Source: Luteibacter sp. 9135
GTDB lineage: Bacteria; Pseudomonadota; Gammaproteobacteria; Xanthomonadales; Rhodanobacteraceae
Assembly (NCBI RefSeq): GCF_000745005.1
Contig: NZ_JQNB01000001.1
Span: forward strand, 3,899,501-3,963,500
Direction: 5' to 3'
Length of the DNA: 64,000 nt
Made by a program: the position numbers and the translations under genes. This document shows positions 35,511 through 44,249 of the stretch, piece by piece (within the stretch, counting starts at the first letter, position 1; every line of letters starts with the position of its first letter). The notes beneath the pieces were generated by a model, which was given only the letters and a program-made list of their open reading frames with translations, had not been told where the DNA came from and made no database searches.

Positions 35511-36887
35511 TCAAGCTTTTGATGAAATTGGCAAAAGTGCCGCTTGAGCCAGGCCCGCGACTACGCCGAGCGATGGATCGCCATGCACGACGGGCACCCC
35601 CGGGAAGCTCGCGCCAACCCGCGCGCGCACCTGCGGCGAGCGCGACGTGCCACCGGTGAGAAAGACGCTCGCGGGGGCCTCGTCCAGATCGGCGCCGGCG
35701 TCGCGTAGCAGTCGCCCCATGCGGTCGAGGAAATCTTCAGACGCAGCGTCGAAATCCGCCGAAACGGCATGGATCTGCAGACCTGCCTCGATAAAATCCA
35801 GCGCGGCGGTGGTCGCGTCCTGCATCGACAGACCGATCTTGACCCGCTCGGCGGACTGGTTGAGTCGCGTGGTCGAACCGGTTCCCTGCAACGCCTGGAG
35901 GCGCGACCGGAACGGCTCGTCCACAAAGCGGTAGTCCTGCTTGCGGAACTCGCGCTGCTTCGGCAGGTTGTGGACGCTGGCGGCCTCCACGAAATGGTGC
36001 ACGGGTACGCCCGTGATGTCCTTGCCGAACAGGGGCATGAAGCTGTGCAGGCTAACGCCCACGTCCAGATCCGTGCCGCCCCGGGGCAGCCCCCAGCTGC
36101 GGTGCATGATCGGTGTCCGCCCTGCCCCGAGCTCCGCGTAGGCGACGTCCGTGGTGCCACCGCCGATATCGACGATGATCGCGCGCTGCCGCTCGCCCAG
36201 GGAGAGGTGGTAATGCATGGCCGCCGCGGCCGGTTCCTCCAGGAAATCGACCGCGTCGAAACCGGCGATGCCGGCCGCCTCGCGCAGGATCGACAGGGCC
36301 TGCTCGCCGCCGGCCGGGCCCATCGAGCTGCGAAACTCCACGGGCCGACCGATCACCGCCTCGCGCACCGGCGTGCCGAACTGACGGGTGGCCACCAGCC
36401 GCACGTGCTCCAGGATGTGCGCCGCGATGCTGACGATCGTCTTGCGCACGCGCGGGTCCAGCTTGTAGCCGAACATCGACTTGGGCGACTCGATCAGGTT
36501 GCCGGAGCCTTCTTCCAGGTAGGCCTCCACCGCTTCCTCGCCGAACAGCGCGTCCTGGAAGCTGGCCACGGACGCGGACGCCTCGCGCGTACGCTCTTCC
36601 ATCCACTGCCGGCGCACGACGCGGATCGCATCGCGGCGCAGGTCGCGATCCGAACGCGGCGTGCGGCCGGCCTGACGCTCGTCCGCACGGGTGGCGCGCA
36701 CGAAAGCGTCCACCTGCGCTTCCAGCAGCGGGGTCAGCACGAAGTCGTCGACGTTCGGCACCACCTCGGGAAAGAACACCGCCGTGCGGAACTGCTGGGC
36801 GTCGCCGAAGCGGACCAGCTCGAGCTGGCCGTCGACCACCGCGGCGGCGGCGGAATAACTGGTACCGAAATCGATGCCGATGCGCAT
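35511..36887 (-). CDS. yegD: YegD-like Hsp70-family ATPase
   Basis: 458 aa. It has the actin/Hsp70 ATPase fold: phosphate-1 motif MRIGIDFGTSYSAAAAV, phosphate-2 IIVDIGGGTTDVAYAEL and adenosine motif VFLTGGTSRSPQVRARV. There is no substrate-binding half of the DnaK type. This length and the DFGTSYS start match the YegD family of bacterial Hsp70 relatives, whose client proteins are poorly known. No DnaJ or GrpE nearby. Transcribed alone, divergent from the M28 peptidase. Confidence 0.85.
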   Translation of the reverse strand: MRIGIDFGTSYSAAAAVVDGQLELVRFGDAQQFRTAVFFPEVVPNVDDFVLTPLLEAQVDAFVRATRADERQAGRTPRSDRDLRRDAIRVVRRQWMEERTREASASVASFQDALFGEEAVEAYLEEGSGNLIESPKSMFGYKLDPRVRKTIVSIAAHILEHVRLVATRQFGTPVREAVIGRPVEFRSSMGPAGGEQALSILREAAGIAGFDAVDFLEEPAAAAMHYHLSLGERQRAIIVDIGGGTTDVAYAELGAGRTPIMHRSWGLPRGGTDLDVGVSLHSFMPLFGKDITGVPVHHFVEAASVHNLPKQREFRKQDYRFVDEPFRSRLQALQGTGSTTRLNQSAERVKIGLSMQDATTAALDFIEAGLQIHAVSADFDAASEDFLDRMGRLLRDAGADLDEAPASVFLTGGTSRSPQVRARVGASFPGVPVVHGDPSLGVVAGLAQAALLPISSKA

Positions 36888-37001
36888 GAGGAGGTTTCCG
36901 TGACGGCAAACGTTCCATTATGACCACGTAGGCGCCGGGACGACAGGCCCGGGGATGCGGCTACACTCAGGGGCCACTTCCGCTACCGGGACTGCCCGAC
37001 G

Positions 37002-38732
37002 ATGCGTCGACTCGCTCTCGCCTGCCTGACCGCCCTCACCCTGGCCGCCTGCCACTCCCACGACGAGGACAAGGCCGCCGCGACGCCCCCGGCGGCCCCG
37101 GCCCGCGCCACCACGTCGCCGCCGCCCCCACTGCCGGCGGTGGCCAATGAACACCATGAGTTCAGCCCCGAAATCACGGGGGGCGATTTCGCCTCCCACC
37201 TGCGGACGCTGTCCTCGGACGAGTACGACGGGCGCAAGCCGGGCACGCTGGGTGAGCGGCTGACCACCAACTACATTGTCAGCCAGTTCAAGCGGATGGG
37301 CCTGGAACCGGGTAACAAGGGCGACTGGCTGCAAACCGTGCCGGCCGTCTCCACCACCCTGAACCGCCAGGATACCCTGACCCTCGACGTCGCCGAGGGT
37401 GGCGGCAAGGAAGCCTTCGCCTTCGGCAAAGACATGGTCGCCGGCACCCTGCAAGCCAAATCCGACGTGGACCTCAAGGACTCCGACATCGTCTTCGTCG
37501 GCTACGGCGTGGACGCTCCCGAGGCCCAGTGGAACGATTTCGACGGCATGGACGTCAAGGGCAAGACCGTCATCATCCTGGTCAACGACCCGGGCTGGAA
37601 CGCGAACAACCCGAAGCTGTTCAAGGGTCGCGAGATGACCTACTACGGCCGCTGGACTTACAAGTTCGAGGAAGCCGCCCGCCAGGGTGCGGCCGCGGCG
37701 TTCATCGTCCACCAGACCGAGCCGGCCGCCTACGGCTGGAACGTGGTGCAGAGCAGCTGGACCATGCCGCGCCTGGATCTGCCCGAGGACGAATCCCCGG
37801 CCCCGCGCCTGCCGGTCGCTGGCTGGCTGACCCACGAGGCGGCGCAGCGCCTGTTCGCCAAGGCCGGAAAGAACTTCGACGACCTCGCCCGACAGGCCGA
37901 TGTACGCGGCTTCAAGGCCGTGCCGCTGGAGGCCAAGGCGTCGATCCAACTGGACAGCACCATCGCGCACTCGCTGAGCAACAACGTGATCGGCATGGTC
38001 AAGGGCACCGACTCCCCCGATGAGGCGATCGTCTACACCGCGCACTGGGACCACCTGGGCCACGACCCGGCACTGCCCGGACACGCCATCTACAACGGCG
38101 CGATCGACAACGGCACGGGGGTGGCCGCGCTGCTGGAGATCGCGGGTAAGTTCGCCCAGGACAAACCGAAACGCAGCGTGGTGTTCGCCGCGGTGACCAT
38201 GGAGGAATCCGGCCTGCTCGGCTCGCAGTACTACGTCGCGCACCCACCGTTCCCGCTGGCGAAGACGGTGGCCGACATCAACATGGATGCGCTGCCGATC
38301 ACCGGGCCCACGAAGGACATGGAAGTGACGGGCCTGGGCCAGGGCACGCTGGAAGACCTGTTCGCCGACGTACTCAAAGCCGACGGTCGCGTGATCAGCG
38401 GCGACGACACGCCGGAGAAGGGTCACTACTTCCGGTCCGACCACTTCAACTTCGCCAAGGCCGGCGTGCCGGCACTGGCCGCCGGCGGAGGCATCGACCT
38501 GGTTGAGGGCGGCAAGGCCGCCGGCAAGGCGGCCGCGGAGGACTACAACGCTCACCGCTACCACCAGCCCACCGATGTCTACGACATGCGCTGGAACTTC
38601 GACGGCGTGATCCAGAACGTCAAGGCGTTCTACGCGCTGGGTGAGAAGCTGGCGGACAGCGACCTGTGGCCGGAATGGAAGGACGGGAGCGAATTCAAGG
38701 CGGCGCGGGAGCGTTCGCAGGCAAAGAAGTGA
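37002..38732 (+). CDS. M28-family zinc aminopeptidase (lipoprotein) with PA insert
   Basis: 576 aa. A lipoprotein signal (RRLALACLTALTLAACHSH) places it at a membrane, facing the periplasm. After an N-terminal PA-like region (SDIVFVGYGVDAPEAQWNDF), the M28 catalytic domain has YTAHWDHLGHD near residue 346, DNGTGVAALLE near 368, the base-bearing MEESGLLGSQYY near 400 and a later metal region FRSDHFNFAKAGVPAL. Such enzymes remove N-terminal residues from peptides using two zinc ions. Monocistronic, divergent from the Hsp70 gene. Confidence 0.92.
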   Translation: MRRLALACLTALTLAACHSHDEDKAAATPPAAPARATTSPPPPLPAVANEHHEFSPEITGGDFASHLRTLSSDEYDGRKPGTLGERLTTNYIVSQFKRMGLEPGNKGDWLQTVPAVSTTLNRQDTLTLDVAEGGGKEAFAFGKDMVAGTLQAKSDVDLKDSDIVFVGYGVDAPEAQWNDFDGMDVKGKTVIILVNDPGWNANNPKLFKGREMTYYGRWTYKFEEAARQGAAAAFIVHQTEPAAYGWNVVQSSWTMPRLDLPEDESPAPRLPVAGWLTHEAAQRLFAKAGKNFDDLARQADVRGFKAVPLEAKASIQLDSTIAHSLSNNVIGMVKGTDSPDEAIVYTAHWDHLGHDPALPGHAIYNGAIDNGTGVAALLEIAGKFAQDKPKRSVVFAAVTMEESGLLGSQYYVAHPPFPLAKTVADINMDALPITGPTKDMEVTGLGQGTLEDLFADVLKADGRVISGDDTPEKGHYFRSDHFNFAKAGVPALAAGGGIDLVEGGKAAGKAAAEDYNAHRYHQPTDVYDMRWNFDGVIQNVKAFYALGEKLADSDLWPEWKDGSEFKAARERSQAKK

Positions 38733-38750
38733 GGAATTGCCCGCGTTAGA

Positions 38751-38872
38751 AATCGCCCACATCGTGGGCTCCTACAACCGCATGCCACGTCGCATCGTTT
38801 GTAGGAGCCCACGATGTGGGCGATTCCCCCCAGGTCCGGCGATCATGTAGGAGCCCACGATGTGGGCGATTC
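38751..38872. repeat. Cluster of three GTAGGAGC REP-like palindromes
   Basis: Copies at 38751-38776 (inverted), 38800-38826 and 38846-38872 share TGTAGGAGCCCACGATGTGG followed by GCGATT. The first two are inverted relative to one another, making a REPIN-type pair, and the third follows directly. They fill the gap between the M28 gene and the convergent porin gene. Confidence 0.85.
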
Positions 38873-38886
38873 CACGCCCCTACCGC

Positions 38887-40356
38887 CTAATAATTCACCT
38901 GCAACTGCACCCGCAACAACTGCCCGTCGATGCGTGGATACGGGGCTGCCGTGACATCGGTGCGGCGCATGTTGGCCCAGGCCACGGCCAGTTCCACGGC
39001 GCTGGACGGCTGCCACTCGATGCCGGCTTCCGTCTCGTCCACCGACATCCTGGGTGCGTTGGTGTCGAACTTGGCCGCGCCACGGTAGGTCTGCCACTTC
39101 ACGTACGGGATCAGCGAGCCATACGCGTCGCCGTCGAACTTGTACATCACCTGCGCGTAGCCGCCACGCAGCGACTTCGTGCGCACGGTGCGCCGCGCGA
39201 CATCCAGTTCCGGCCCCTTGCCCACCGTCCATTCCGCCTGGAAGCCGAACGGCTGCGGGTAGTACACGACGTGCGCGGCGACACGACGATCGACTGAGCC
39301 CGCCACCGGTGCATCCACCGACGGCGTGAAGGTACGGCCGTCGATCGTCGCCGCGGCGGTGCTGACCTTGTAGCGGCCGGTGTAGGCATCCGCGCCCACT
39401 TCGAGGAACTGGCCGTTGGCGAACTTGAACGGGTAGGACACGTGGATGACCGAGTGCAGCTGGTCGTTGCGGTCGGGTCGGTTGGCGCCCTGCCCGTTGT
39501 ACACGCCGACGCCGAACACGCCGTAGTCACCCGAGCCCTTGAGGCCGGATTTCACGAGGTAGGCGTAGCGTTCCTTGATCTCTTTCGGTGTCCAGTAGAA
39601 GAACACGCCCAGGTCGCGCTCGTCGCGCACGCCGGAGTTGAGCGCATCGGCGCGATCCAGGGCGAGGCGGTTCTGGCTCGACTGGAGGTCTTCCCAGCCG
39701 TAGGGGATCTTCGACTGGCCCGCACGGATGCGGAAGGTCTTGTCCTTGTCGAGCCACAGGTCCGCGTAGGCATCACGCAGCTGGGCGAAATTGCCGGTGC
39801 TCGAACCCGACGGCGTGCTGGCAAGGTCGGGCTGGATGTAGATCGACATCCGGTCGGTGACATCGCCGCTGATGACCACGCGAGCACGACGGATGCCGAA
39901 GCCCTGCTCACGCCCGATGTAGCGGTCGCCGGGTGACTTCAGGTCCTTCGCGTCGTCGCCGAGCTCCTGGTTGTAGCGCATCTGCACGTAGCCACGGATG
40001 CCGATGCGGTCGTACCAGGCCTTTGCGGACGAGGGGGCCTTGGCATGTCCTGTAGCCGGTGCCACACCGGCGGAGCTGCCTGCCGATGCCACCTGCGTCG
40101 ATGCAGACGCCGACGACCCGCCGGTGCCGTTAGCCGCGACGGCACCGGCCGTCATCCCGCTCGTGGTCGTGGCCGTTGACGCCCCCTCCTGCACCTGGGC
40201 GAACTTGCCCAGTCGCGTCCGCCCGGGACCCGGTTCGGCAAAAATCTGCCGCGTCGCGATGTCCACGTACAACTCGATGGCGGCCTCGGGCACACCTTCG
40301 GCAGCCGCGGTACCGCACAGGGTCCAGAAGGCCGCTGCCAGGGGAAGTCTCTTCAT
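38887..40356 (-). CDS. OprO/OprP-family porin
   Basis: 489 aa. Signal peptide at the N-terminus, then a long low-complexity Thr/Ser/Ala linker (about residues 55-110) and a C-terminal beta barrel of the phosphate-selective porin O/P type: WYDRIGIRGYVQMRYNQELG, GFGIRRARVVISGDVTDRMS, FRIRAGQSKIPYGWEDLQSS. The last residue pattern RVQLQVNY ends in an aromatic, as barrels need for assembly. I could not find a Pho box. The barrel is typical, but ion specificity cannot be inferred from sequence alone. Transcribed alone. Confidence 0.85.
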   Translation of the reverse strand: MKRLPLAAAFWTLCGTAAAEGVPEAAIELYVDIATRQIFAEPGPGRTRLGKFAQVQEGASTATTTSGMTAGAVAANGTGGSSASASTQVASAGSSAGVAPATGHAKAPSSAKAWYDRIGIRGYVQMRYNQELGDDAKDLKSPGDRYIGREQGFGIRRARVVISGDVTDRMSIYIQPDLASTPSGSSTGNFAQLRDAYADLWLDKDKTFRIRAGQSKIPYGWEDLQSSQNRLALDRADALNSGVRDERDLGVFFYWTPKEIKERYAYLVKSGLKGSGDYGVFGVGVYNGQGANRPDRNDQLHSVIHVSYPFKFANGQFLEVGADAYTGRYKVSTAAATIDGRTFTPSVDAPVAGSVDRRVAAHVVYYPQPFGFQAEWTVGKGPELDVARRTVRTKSLRGGYAQVMYKFDGDAYGSLIPYVKWQTYRGAAKFDTNAPRMSVDETEAGIEWQPSSAVELAVAWANMRRTDVTAAPYPRIDGQLLRVQLQVNY

Positions 40357-40643
40357 GCCACCGCTCCGAAAGTCTTGAGAAAATGCTCAAACGTCGCCGA
40401 TATAGACGCTTCATGCTGCCAACGTCGTTTTCACGCTCGACGGGCGGCAAGGTATCGTTGGCAGGTTTCACTTCCGTGACACGGCGCGATTTCTTGCGAC
40501 ATGACGCATTTCCGCACTGCAACACTTCCGTCATGCGGACGTAACAAGGGATAATTCGCGGCGACGCGCCCTCGCCAGGGGATCGGCTCGACGGATTCGG
40601 CGAGGCACTTCCATCCCAGCTCCACCCAGGCGGAACCCAAACC
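40357..40643. other. Intergenic region between the divergent porin and TonB receptor genes
   Basis: 287 bases holding both promoters. I looked for Pho, Fur and other dyads and saw none that I could support. Confidence 0.4.
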
Positions 40644-42911
40644 ATGTCCTTCGCAAGCACGCGCCCGTCGCGACGTCTCGTCATTGCCCTGTCCATCGCC
40701 GCCGCCCTCGGCGCCGGCCCGGCCTTCGCCCAGGACGCCACGCCCGCGGCACCGCCTGCCGGTACGCCGGGCAAAACCGCCACGCTGCAGACGATCAGCG
40801 TCACCGCGGAGAAGCGCACGGAAGACCTGCAGAAGGTGCCCATCTCGATGACGGTGGTGACCGCCGAGAAGCTGGAGGCCTTCGGCCAGGCCGGCGACGG
40901 CGTGCTGCAACTCGCCTCGCGCGCGCCCAGCGTGTACGCCGAGACGTCGTACGGCCGCGAGTTTCCGCGCTTCTACGTCCGTGGCCTGGGCAACAGCGAT
41001 TTCGACCTCAACGCCTCGCAGCCCGTGTCGATGGTCTACGACGACATCGTGCAGGAGAACCCCATCCTGAAGGGCTTCCCGCTGTTCGACCTGGAGCAGG
41101 TGGAAGTGCTGCGCGGTCCGCAGGGCACGTTGTTCGGCCGTAACTCGCCGGCCGGCGTGATCAAGTTCGAATCGCGCAAGCCGACGCAGGAAACCGAGGG
41201 CTATGCGCGCGTCTCGTACGGCTCCTACGGCACCGCCAACGCCGAGGCCGCGCTGGGCGGCAAGCTGAGCTCCAGCTGGTCCGGGCGCGTGTCCGCCGTG
41301 GCCCAGCACCGCGACGGCTGGATCGACAACGACTACACCGGCAAGAATGACGACCTGGGCGGCTACAACGACCGCGCCATCCGCCTGCAGGCCCTGTACA
41401 AGGCCACGGAGGACTTCGACGCCCTCATCAACGTGCACGGCCGCTGGCTGGACGGCAGCGCGATGGTCAACCGCGCCAACGCCATCACCCTGGGCAGCAA
41501 CCAGTTCGTGCCGGGCTTCGATCGCGATTCGGTGTCGCAGGATGGCGACAACAAGCAGCACCTGTTCACCTGGGGCAGCAACCTGCACCTGAACTGGCAC
41601 TTCGGCGACCTCAACTTCGCCTCGATCACGGGCCTTGAGCGCGCCACGACCTACAGCCTGGGCGATGTCGACGGCGGCTACGACGCGTCCGGCACCCCGG
41701 CACGCGCCAGCGCCACCAACCGCGTCACGCCGTTCCCCTCCGAAACTGCCGACGCGCTGCCGAAGGATCGCCAGATCACTCAGGAATTCCGCCTGTCCAA
41801 CGACACGTCGGATCGGCTGAAGTGGCAGGTGGGCACCTATTACTTCGACGAAGACATCGCGATCAGCAATTTCTCCTACGACACGCTGAACAACCACGTG
41901 CTCAACGGCTGGGTGGACCAGAGCCAGCGCACGAAGGCATGGGCGGTGTTCGGCTCGGCCGATTACAACGTGACCGACAGCTTCGACGTGCGTGCCGGCG
42001 CGCGCTGGTCGCACGACAAGCGCGAGTTCAGTGCCGAGCGTTTCCTGGGCTTCACCGGCCCGGTCGGTCCGCTCACCTCCGACCCCACCGACTCGCGCTG
42101 GAGCGGCGACCTGACCGGCACCTGGCAGCTGACCAAGAACGCCAACATCTATGCGCGCGTGGCCAACGGTTTCCGCGCGCCCAGCGTGCAGGGCCGGATC
42201 AACTTCGCCAACAGCATCTCCACCGCGAAGCCGGAGACGATCACCTCGTACGAAGTGGGCTTCAAGTCGACCACGGACGACCAGAAACTGCGCTTCAACG
42301 CGGACATCTACAAGTACAACATGCACAACCAGCAGCTGACCGCCGTGGGGGGTGCCACCAACGTCACGCAGCTGATCAACGCGAAGAAGACCGAAGGCTA
42401 CGGCGCCGAGTTCGACCTGGAGGCCTACCTCACCCCGCAGTTCTACATGACCGCCGGCGGCAGCTATAACCACACCGAGCTGAAGGACCGCAACCTGGCC
42501 ATCGCCCCGTGCGGCGGCGGCTGCACCGTGCTCGATCCGCTCAACCTCGCCGGCAACGCGCTGATCGACGGCAACACGCTGCCCAACGCGCCGAAGTGGA
42601 TCGGCACCTGGACCGCGCGTTACGGCATCCCCTATGGCGAAAGCGGCGAGTTCTTCGTCTACACCGACTGGAACTACCGCAGCGAGGTGAATTTCTTCCT
42701 GTACGACTCGGCGGAGTTCAAGAGCAAGCCCTTCCTCGAAGGCGGCATCCGCGTCGGCTACAACTGGGACTTCGGCAAGCGCGAGGTCGCGCTCTACGGC
42801 CGCAACATCACCAACAAGAAGGTGATCACCGGCGGCATCGACTTCAACAACCGCACCGCCTTCGTCAACGACCCGCGCGTCGTCGGCATCGAGTTCCGCG
42901 CCGAACTCTAA
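40644..42911 (+). CDS. TonB-dependent outer-membrane receptor
   Basis: 755 aa. Signal peptide to about residue 28 (ALGAGPAFAQ), TonB box-like ATLQTISVTAEKR, plug domain with PISMTVVTAEKLEAFGQAGD and LEQVEVLRGPQGTLFGRNS, and a long beta barrel ending in VVGIEFRAEL. The pattern is that of the large TonB receptor family that takes up iron chelates, cobalamin or plant-derived sugars. No adjacent Fur site was seen, so substrate is open. Monocistronic, divergent from the porin. Confidence 0.9.
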   Translation: MSFASTRPSRRLVIALSIAAALGAGPAFAQDATPAAPPAGTPGKTATLQTISVTAEKRTEDLQKVPISMTVVTAEKLEAFGQAGDGVLQLASRAPSVYAETSYGREFPRFYVRGLGNSDFDLNASQPVSMVYDDIVQENPILKGFPLFDLEQVEVLRGPQGTLFGRNSPAGVIKFESRKPTQETEGYARVSYGSYGTANAEAALGGKLSSSWSGRVSAVAQHRDGWIDNDYTGKNDDLGGYNDRAIRLQALYKATEDFDALINVHGRWLDGSAMVNRANAITLGSNQFVPGFDRDSVSQDGDNKQHLFTWGSNLHLNWHFGDLNFASITGLERATTYSLGDVDGGYDASGTPARASATNRVTPFPSETADALPKDRQITQEFRLSNDTSDRLKWQVGTYYFDEDIAISNFSYDTLNNHVLNGWVDQSQRTKAWAVFGSADYNVTDSFDVRAGARWSHDKREFSAERFLGFTGPVGPLTSDPTDSRWSGDLTGTWQLTKNANIYARVANGFRAPSVQGRINFANSISTAKPETITSYEVGFKSTTDDQKLRFNADIYKYNMHNQQLTAVGGATNVTQLINAKKTEGYGAEFDLEAYLTPQFYMTAGGSYNHTELKDRNLAIAPCGGGCTVLDPLNLAGNALIDGNTLPNAPKWIGTWTARYGIPYGESGEFFVYTDWNYRSEVNFFLYDSAEFKSKPFLEGGIRVGYNWDFGKREVALYGRNITNKKVITGGIDFNNRTAFVNDPRVVGIEFRAEL

Positions 42912-43225
42912 GCCACCCCCGCGCCCCACAGGGCGCCCCGCACACCGATCGCCACCGCGGCCGGCCCCAACCAGGGCCGGCCGCTTCCCTTTCCGGCCCC
43001 TTCCGCCGGTGCGCCGGTGCGCCGGTGCGCCGGTGCGCCGTCGCCGCGTAGGAGCGCACGCACGTGCGCGAAATCCCCGCGACACCCTCCCGATCGCCCA
43101 AACGCCACCCTGCCTTAAACCCTCTCCCCCTAACCCGCATCAGACCGTGTGCCCGCCGCCCACCTCACCAGCACAGCGCGGCACGGCCTAGGCCACAAGT
43201 CATAGAAGAATCCCGACGATTCCGC
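42912..43225. repeat. Intergenic stretch with tandem GCCGGTGC units and one REP-like element
   Basis: About four tandem copies of the 8-base unit GCCGGTGC lie at 43003-43041. A GTAGGAGCGCACGCACGTGC palindrome follows at 43048-43073. No gene is seen here. The region ends at the promoter of the small-peptide operon. Confidence 0.6.
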
Positions 43226-43266
43226 TTGACGACTAAAAATCTGGTGTTATAGTTCACTACAACACC
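43226..43266 (+). promoter_or_regulatory. Sigma-70 promoter with an overlapping 24-bp palindromic operator
   Basis: -35 TTGACG (43226-43231), 16-base spacer, -10 TATAGT (43248-43253). Overlapping the -10 is the dyad GGTGTT-A-TAGT-TC-ACTA-C-AACACC (43243-43266), with one mismatched pair. Dyads of this GTGT...ACAC shape are typical of YtrA-type GntR repressors, and the operon encodes one. Repressor binding would block the promoter. The first gene starts 31 bases beyond. Confidence 0.8.
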
Positions 43267-43296
43267 GGTCACCCACATCACCGCAGGAGCAACACC

Positions 43297-43479
43297 ATGA
43301 AAACCCCGAACCTCGTCGCCGTCGCCGCTTCCGTCGCCCTCGCCGTCGCCAGCCTGGCCGTCTTCAGCAGCACCTCCACCTCGGCCGCCCCGATCGCCGT
43401 CATCAACGGCAGCAAGGTCACCAACCTGGCCCCGATCGTCGTCTACGCCGACGCCGCCCCCGTCGTCGCTTCCCTCTAA
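43297..43479 (+). CDS. Small secreted peptide, first gene of the GntR-ABC operon
   Basis: 60 aa. A signal peptide (MKTPNLVAVAASVALAVASL, ending near TSAA) is followed by only about 28 residues, PIAVINGSKVTNLAPIVVYAD and a hydrophobic end. No family recognised. GGAGCAAC lies upstream of the start. Its N-terminus and its ING..V..L motif resemble those of the next gene (see there), so the two are likely paralogues. First gene after the operator, hence probably the main product made when the repressor is released. A peptide exported or acting at the envelope is plausible; not shown. Confidence 0.72.
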   Translation: MKTPNLVAVAASVALAVASLAVFSSTSTSAAPIAVINGSKVTNLAPIVVYADAAPVVASL

Positions 43480-43533
43480 CCACATCAACACCTGCACGGC
43501 GCCCCGCCGGCAGCACGTCCTCGGAGTCGTCCC

Positions 43534-43869
43534 ATGAAAGCGCCGAACCTCATCGCACTGACCGCCTCTGTACTCATCGCCGGAACCAGCGTGTTCGCCC
43601 TGCGCTCCTTCGATGACCGTGTTGCCGCCCTGGCCAGCGTGCCCGCCTTCGTCAACGGCGTCCGCGTCGTCGACCTGCCTGCCCTGGAAGTCCGCCCCAC
43701 CGCTGCCGATGTGCGCGAGGCGGCGCTGGGCAGCGAAGCCAGCCTCGACTCGGCAGCTGCCACCCTTCGTCGCAGCGCGGAGGATCGTGCCGCCGCATTG
43801 ATCGGCGCACAGATGGCCATGCCCTACTATTCGTTTGGAAATGCATTGCGCCGCACGGCGAAGGAATGA
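43534..43869 (+). CDS. Small secreted paralogue of the preceding peptide
   Basis: 111 aa. MKAPNLIALTASVLIAGTSV is a signal peptide close to that of the 60-aa peptide. The mature part holds VPAFVNGVRVVDLPALEVRP, matching VINGSKVTNLAPIVVYAD in position and in the NG.V..L pattern, then extends by a helical tail (DVREAALGSEASLDSAAATL; RSAEDRAAALIGAQMAM). No known family. It lies 54 bases downstream of the first peptide and abuts the GntR gene. Confidence 0.72.
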   Translation: MKAPNLIALTASVLIAGTSVFALRSFDDRVAALASVPAFVNGVRVVDLPALEVRPTAADVREAALGSEASLDSAAATLRRSAEDRAAALIGAQMAMPYYSFGNALRRTAKE

Positions 43870-43874
43870 ATTAC

Positions 43875-44249
43875 ATGTCCATCACCTGGAACGACAGCAT
43901 CCCGATCTACCGTCAGCTCCGCGAACGCGTGGTGGCGATGATCCTGGATGGCGCCTTGAACGAAGGCGATCCGCTGCCGTCGGTACGCCAGGTCGCGGGG
44001 GATTTTCAGATCAACCCGCTGACCGTGTCCAAGGCGTACCAGGAGCTGGTCGACGAACAACTGGTTGAGAAACGGAGGGGTCTTGGCATGTTCGTGATCG
44101 ATGGGGCGCGCGACGCGCTGCTGAAAAGTGAAAGGGAGCGCTTCCTGCGCGAGGAATGGCCGGCCTTGTTCGCCCGCCTCCAGCGCATGGGCCTCGACAT
44201 TAAAACCCTGATGCGTGAAGCCCACGGCTCCACGGAGGATCCATCATGA
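43875..44249 (+). CDS. YtrA-subfamily GntR transcriptional regulator
   Basis: 124 aa. The short N-terminal winged helix (SIPIYRQLRERVVAMILDGA, SVRQVAGDFQINPLTVSKAY, LVEKRRGLGMFV) followed by only a brief helical dimer part is typical of the YtrA subgroup of GntR regulators, which control neighbouring ABC transporter genes. The ATG at 43875 has AAGGA nine bases upstream; 43866 is the other candidate. It likely binds the operator at 43243-43266. The gene overlaps the ATPase start by four bases. Confidence 0.9.
   Translation: MSITWNDSIPIYRQLRERVVAMILDGALNEGDPLPSVRQVAGDFQINPLTVSKAYQELVDEQLVEKRRGLGMFVIDGARDALLKSERERFLREEWPALFARLQRMGLDIKTLMREAHGSTEDPS

Noticed and set aside
36918..38762. 614-aa minus-strand open frame opposite the M28 peptidase
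   Set aside because: It is a mirror of a well-conserved gene in GC-rich DNA; the sequence shows no family and no ribosome site.
40357..40643. Pho box in front of the OprO/P-type porin
   Set aside because: No pair of CTGTCAT-type repeats with the right spacing could be found.
40431..43085. 884-aa minus-strand open frame opposite the TonB receptor
   Set aside because: Antisense of a clear receptor gene; composition is of Arg/Gly/Ala/Val shadow type without any motif.
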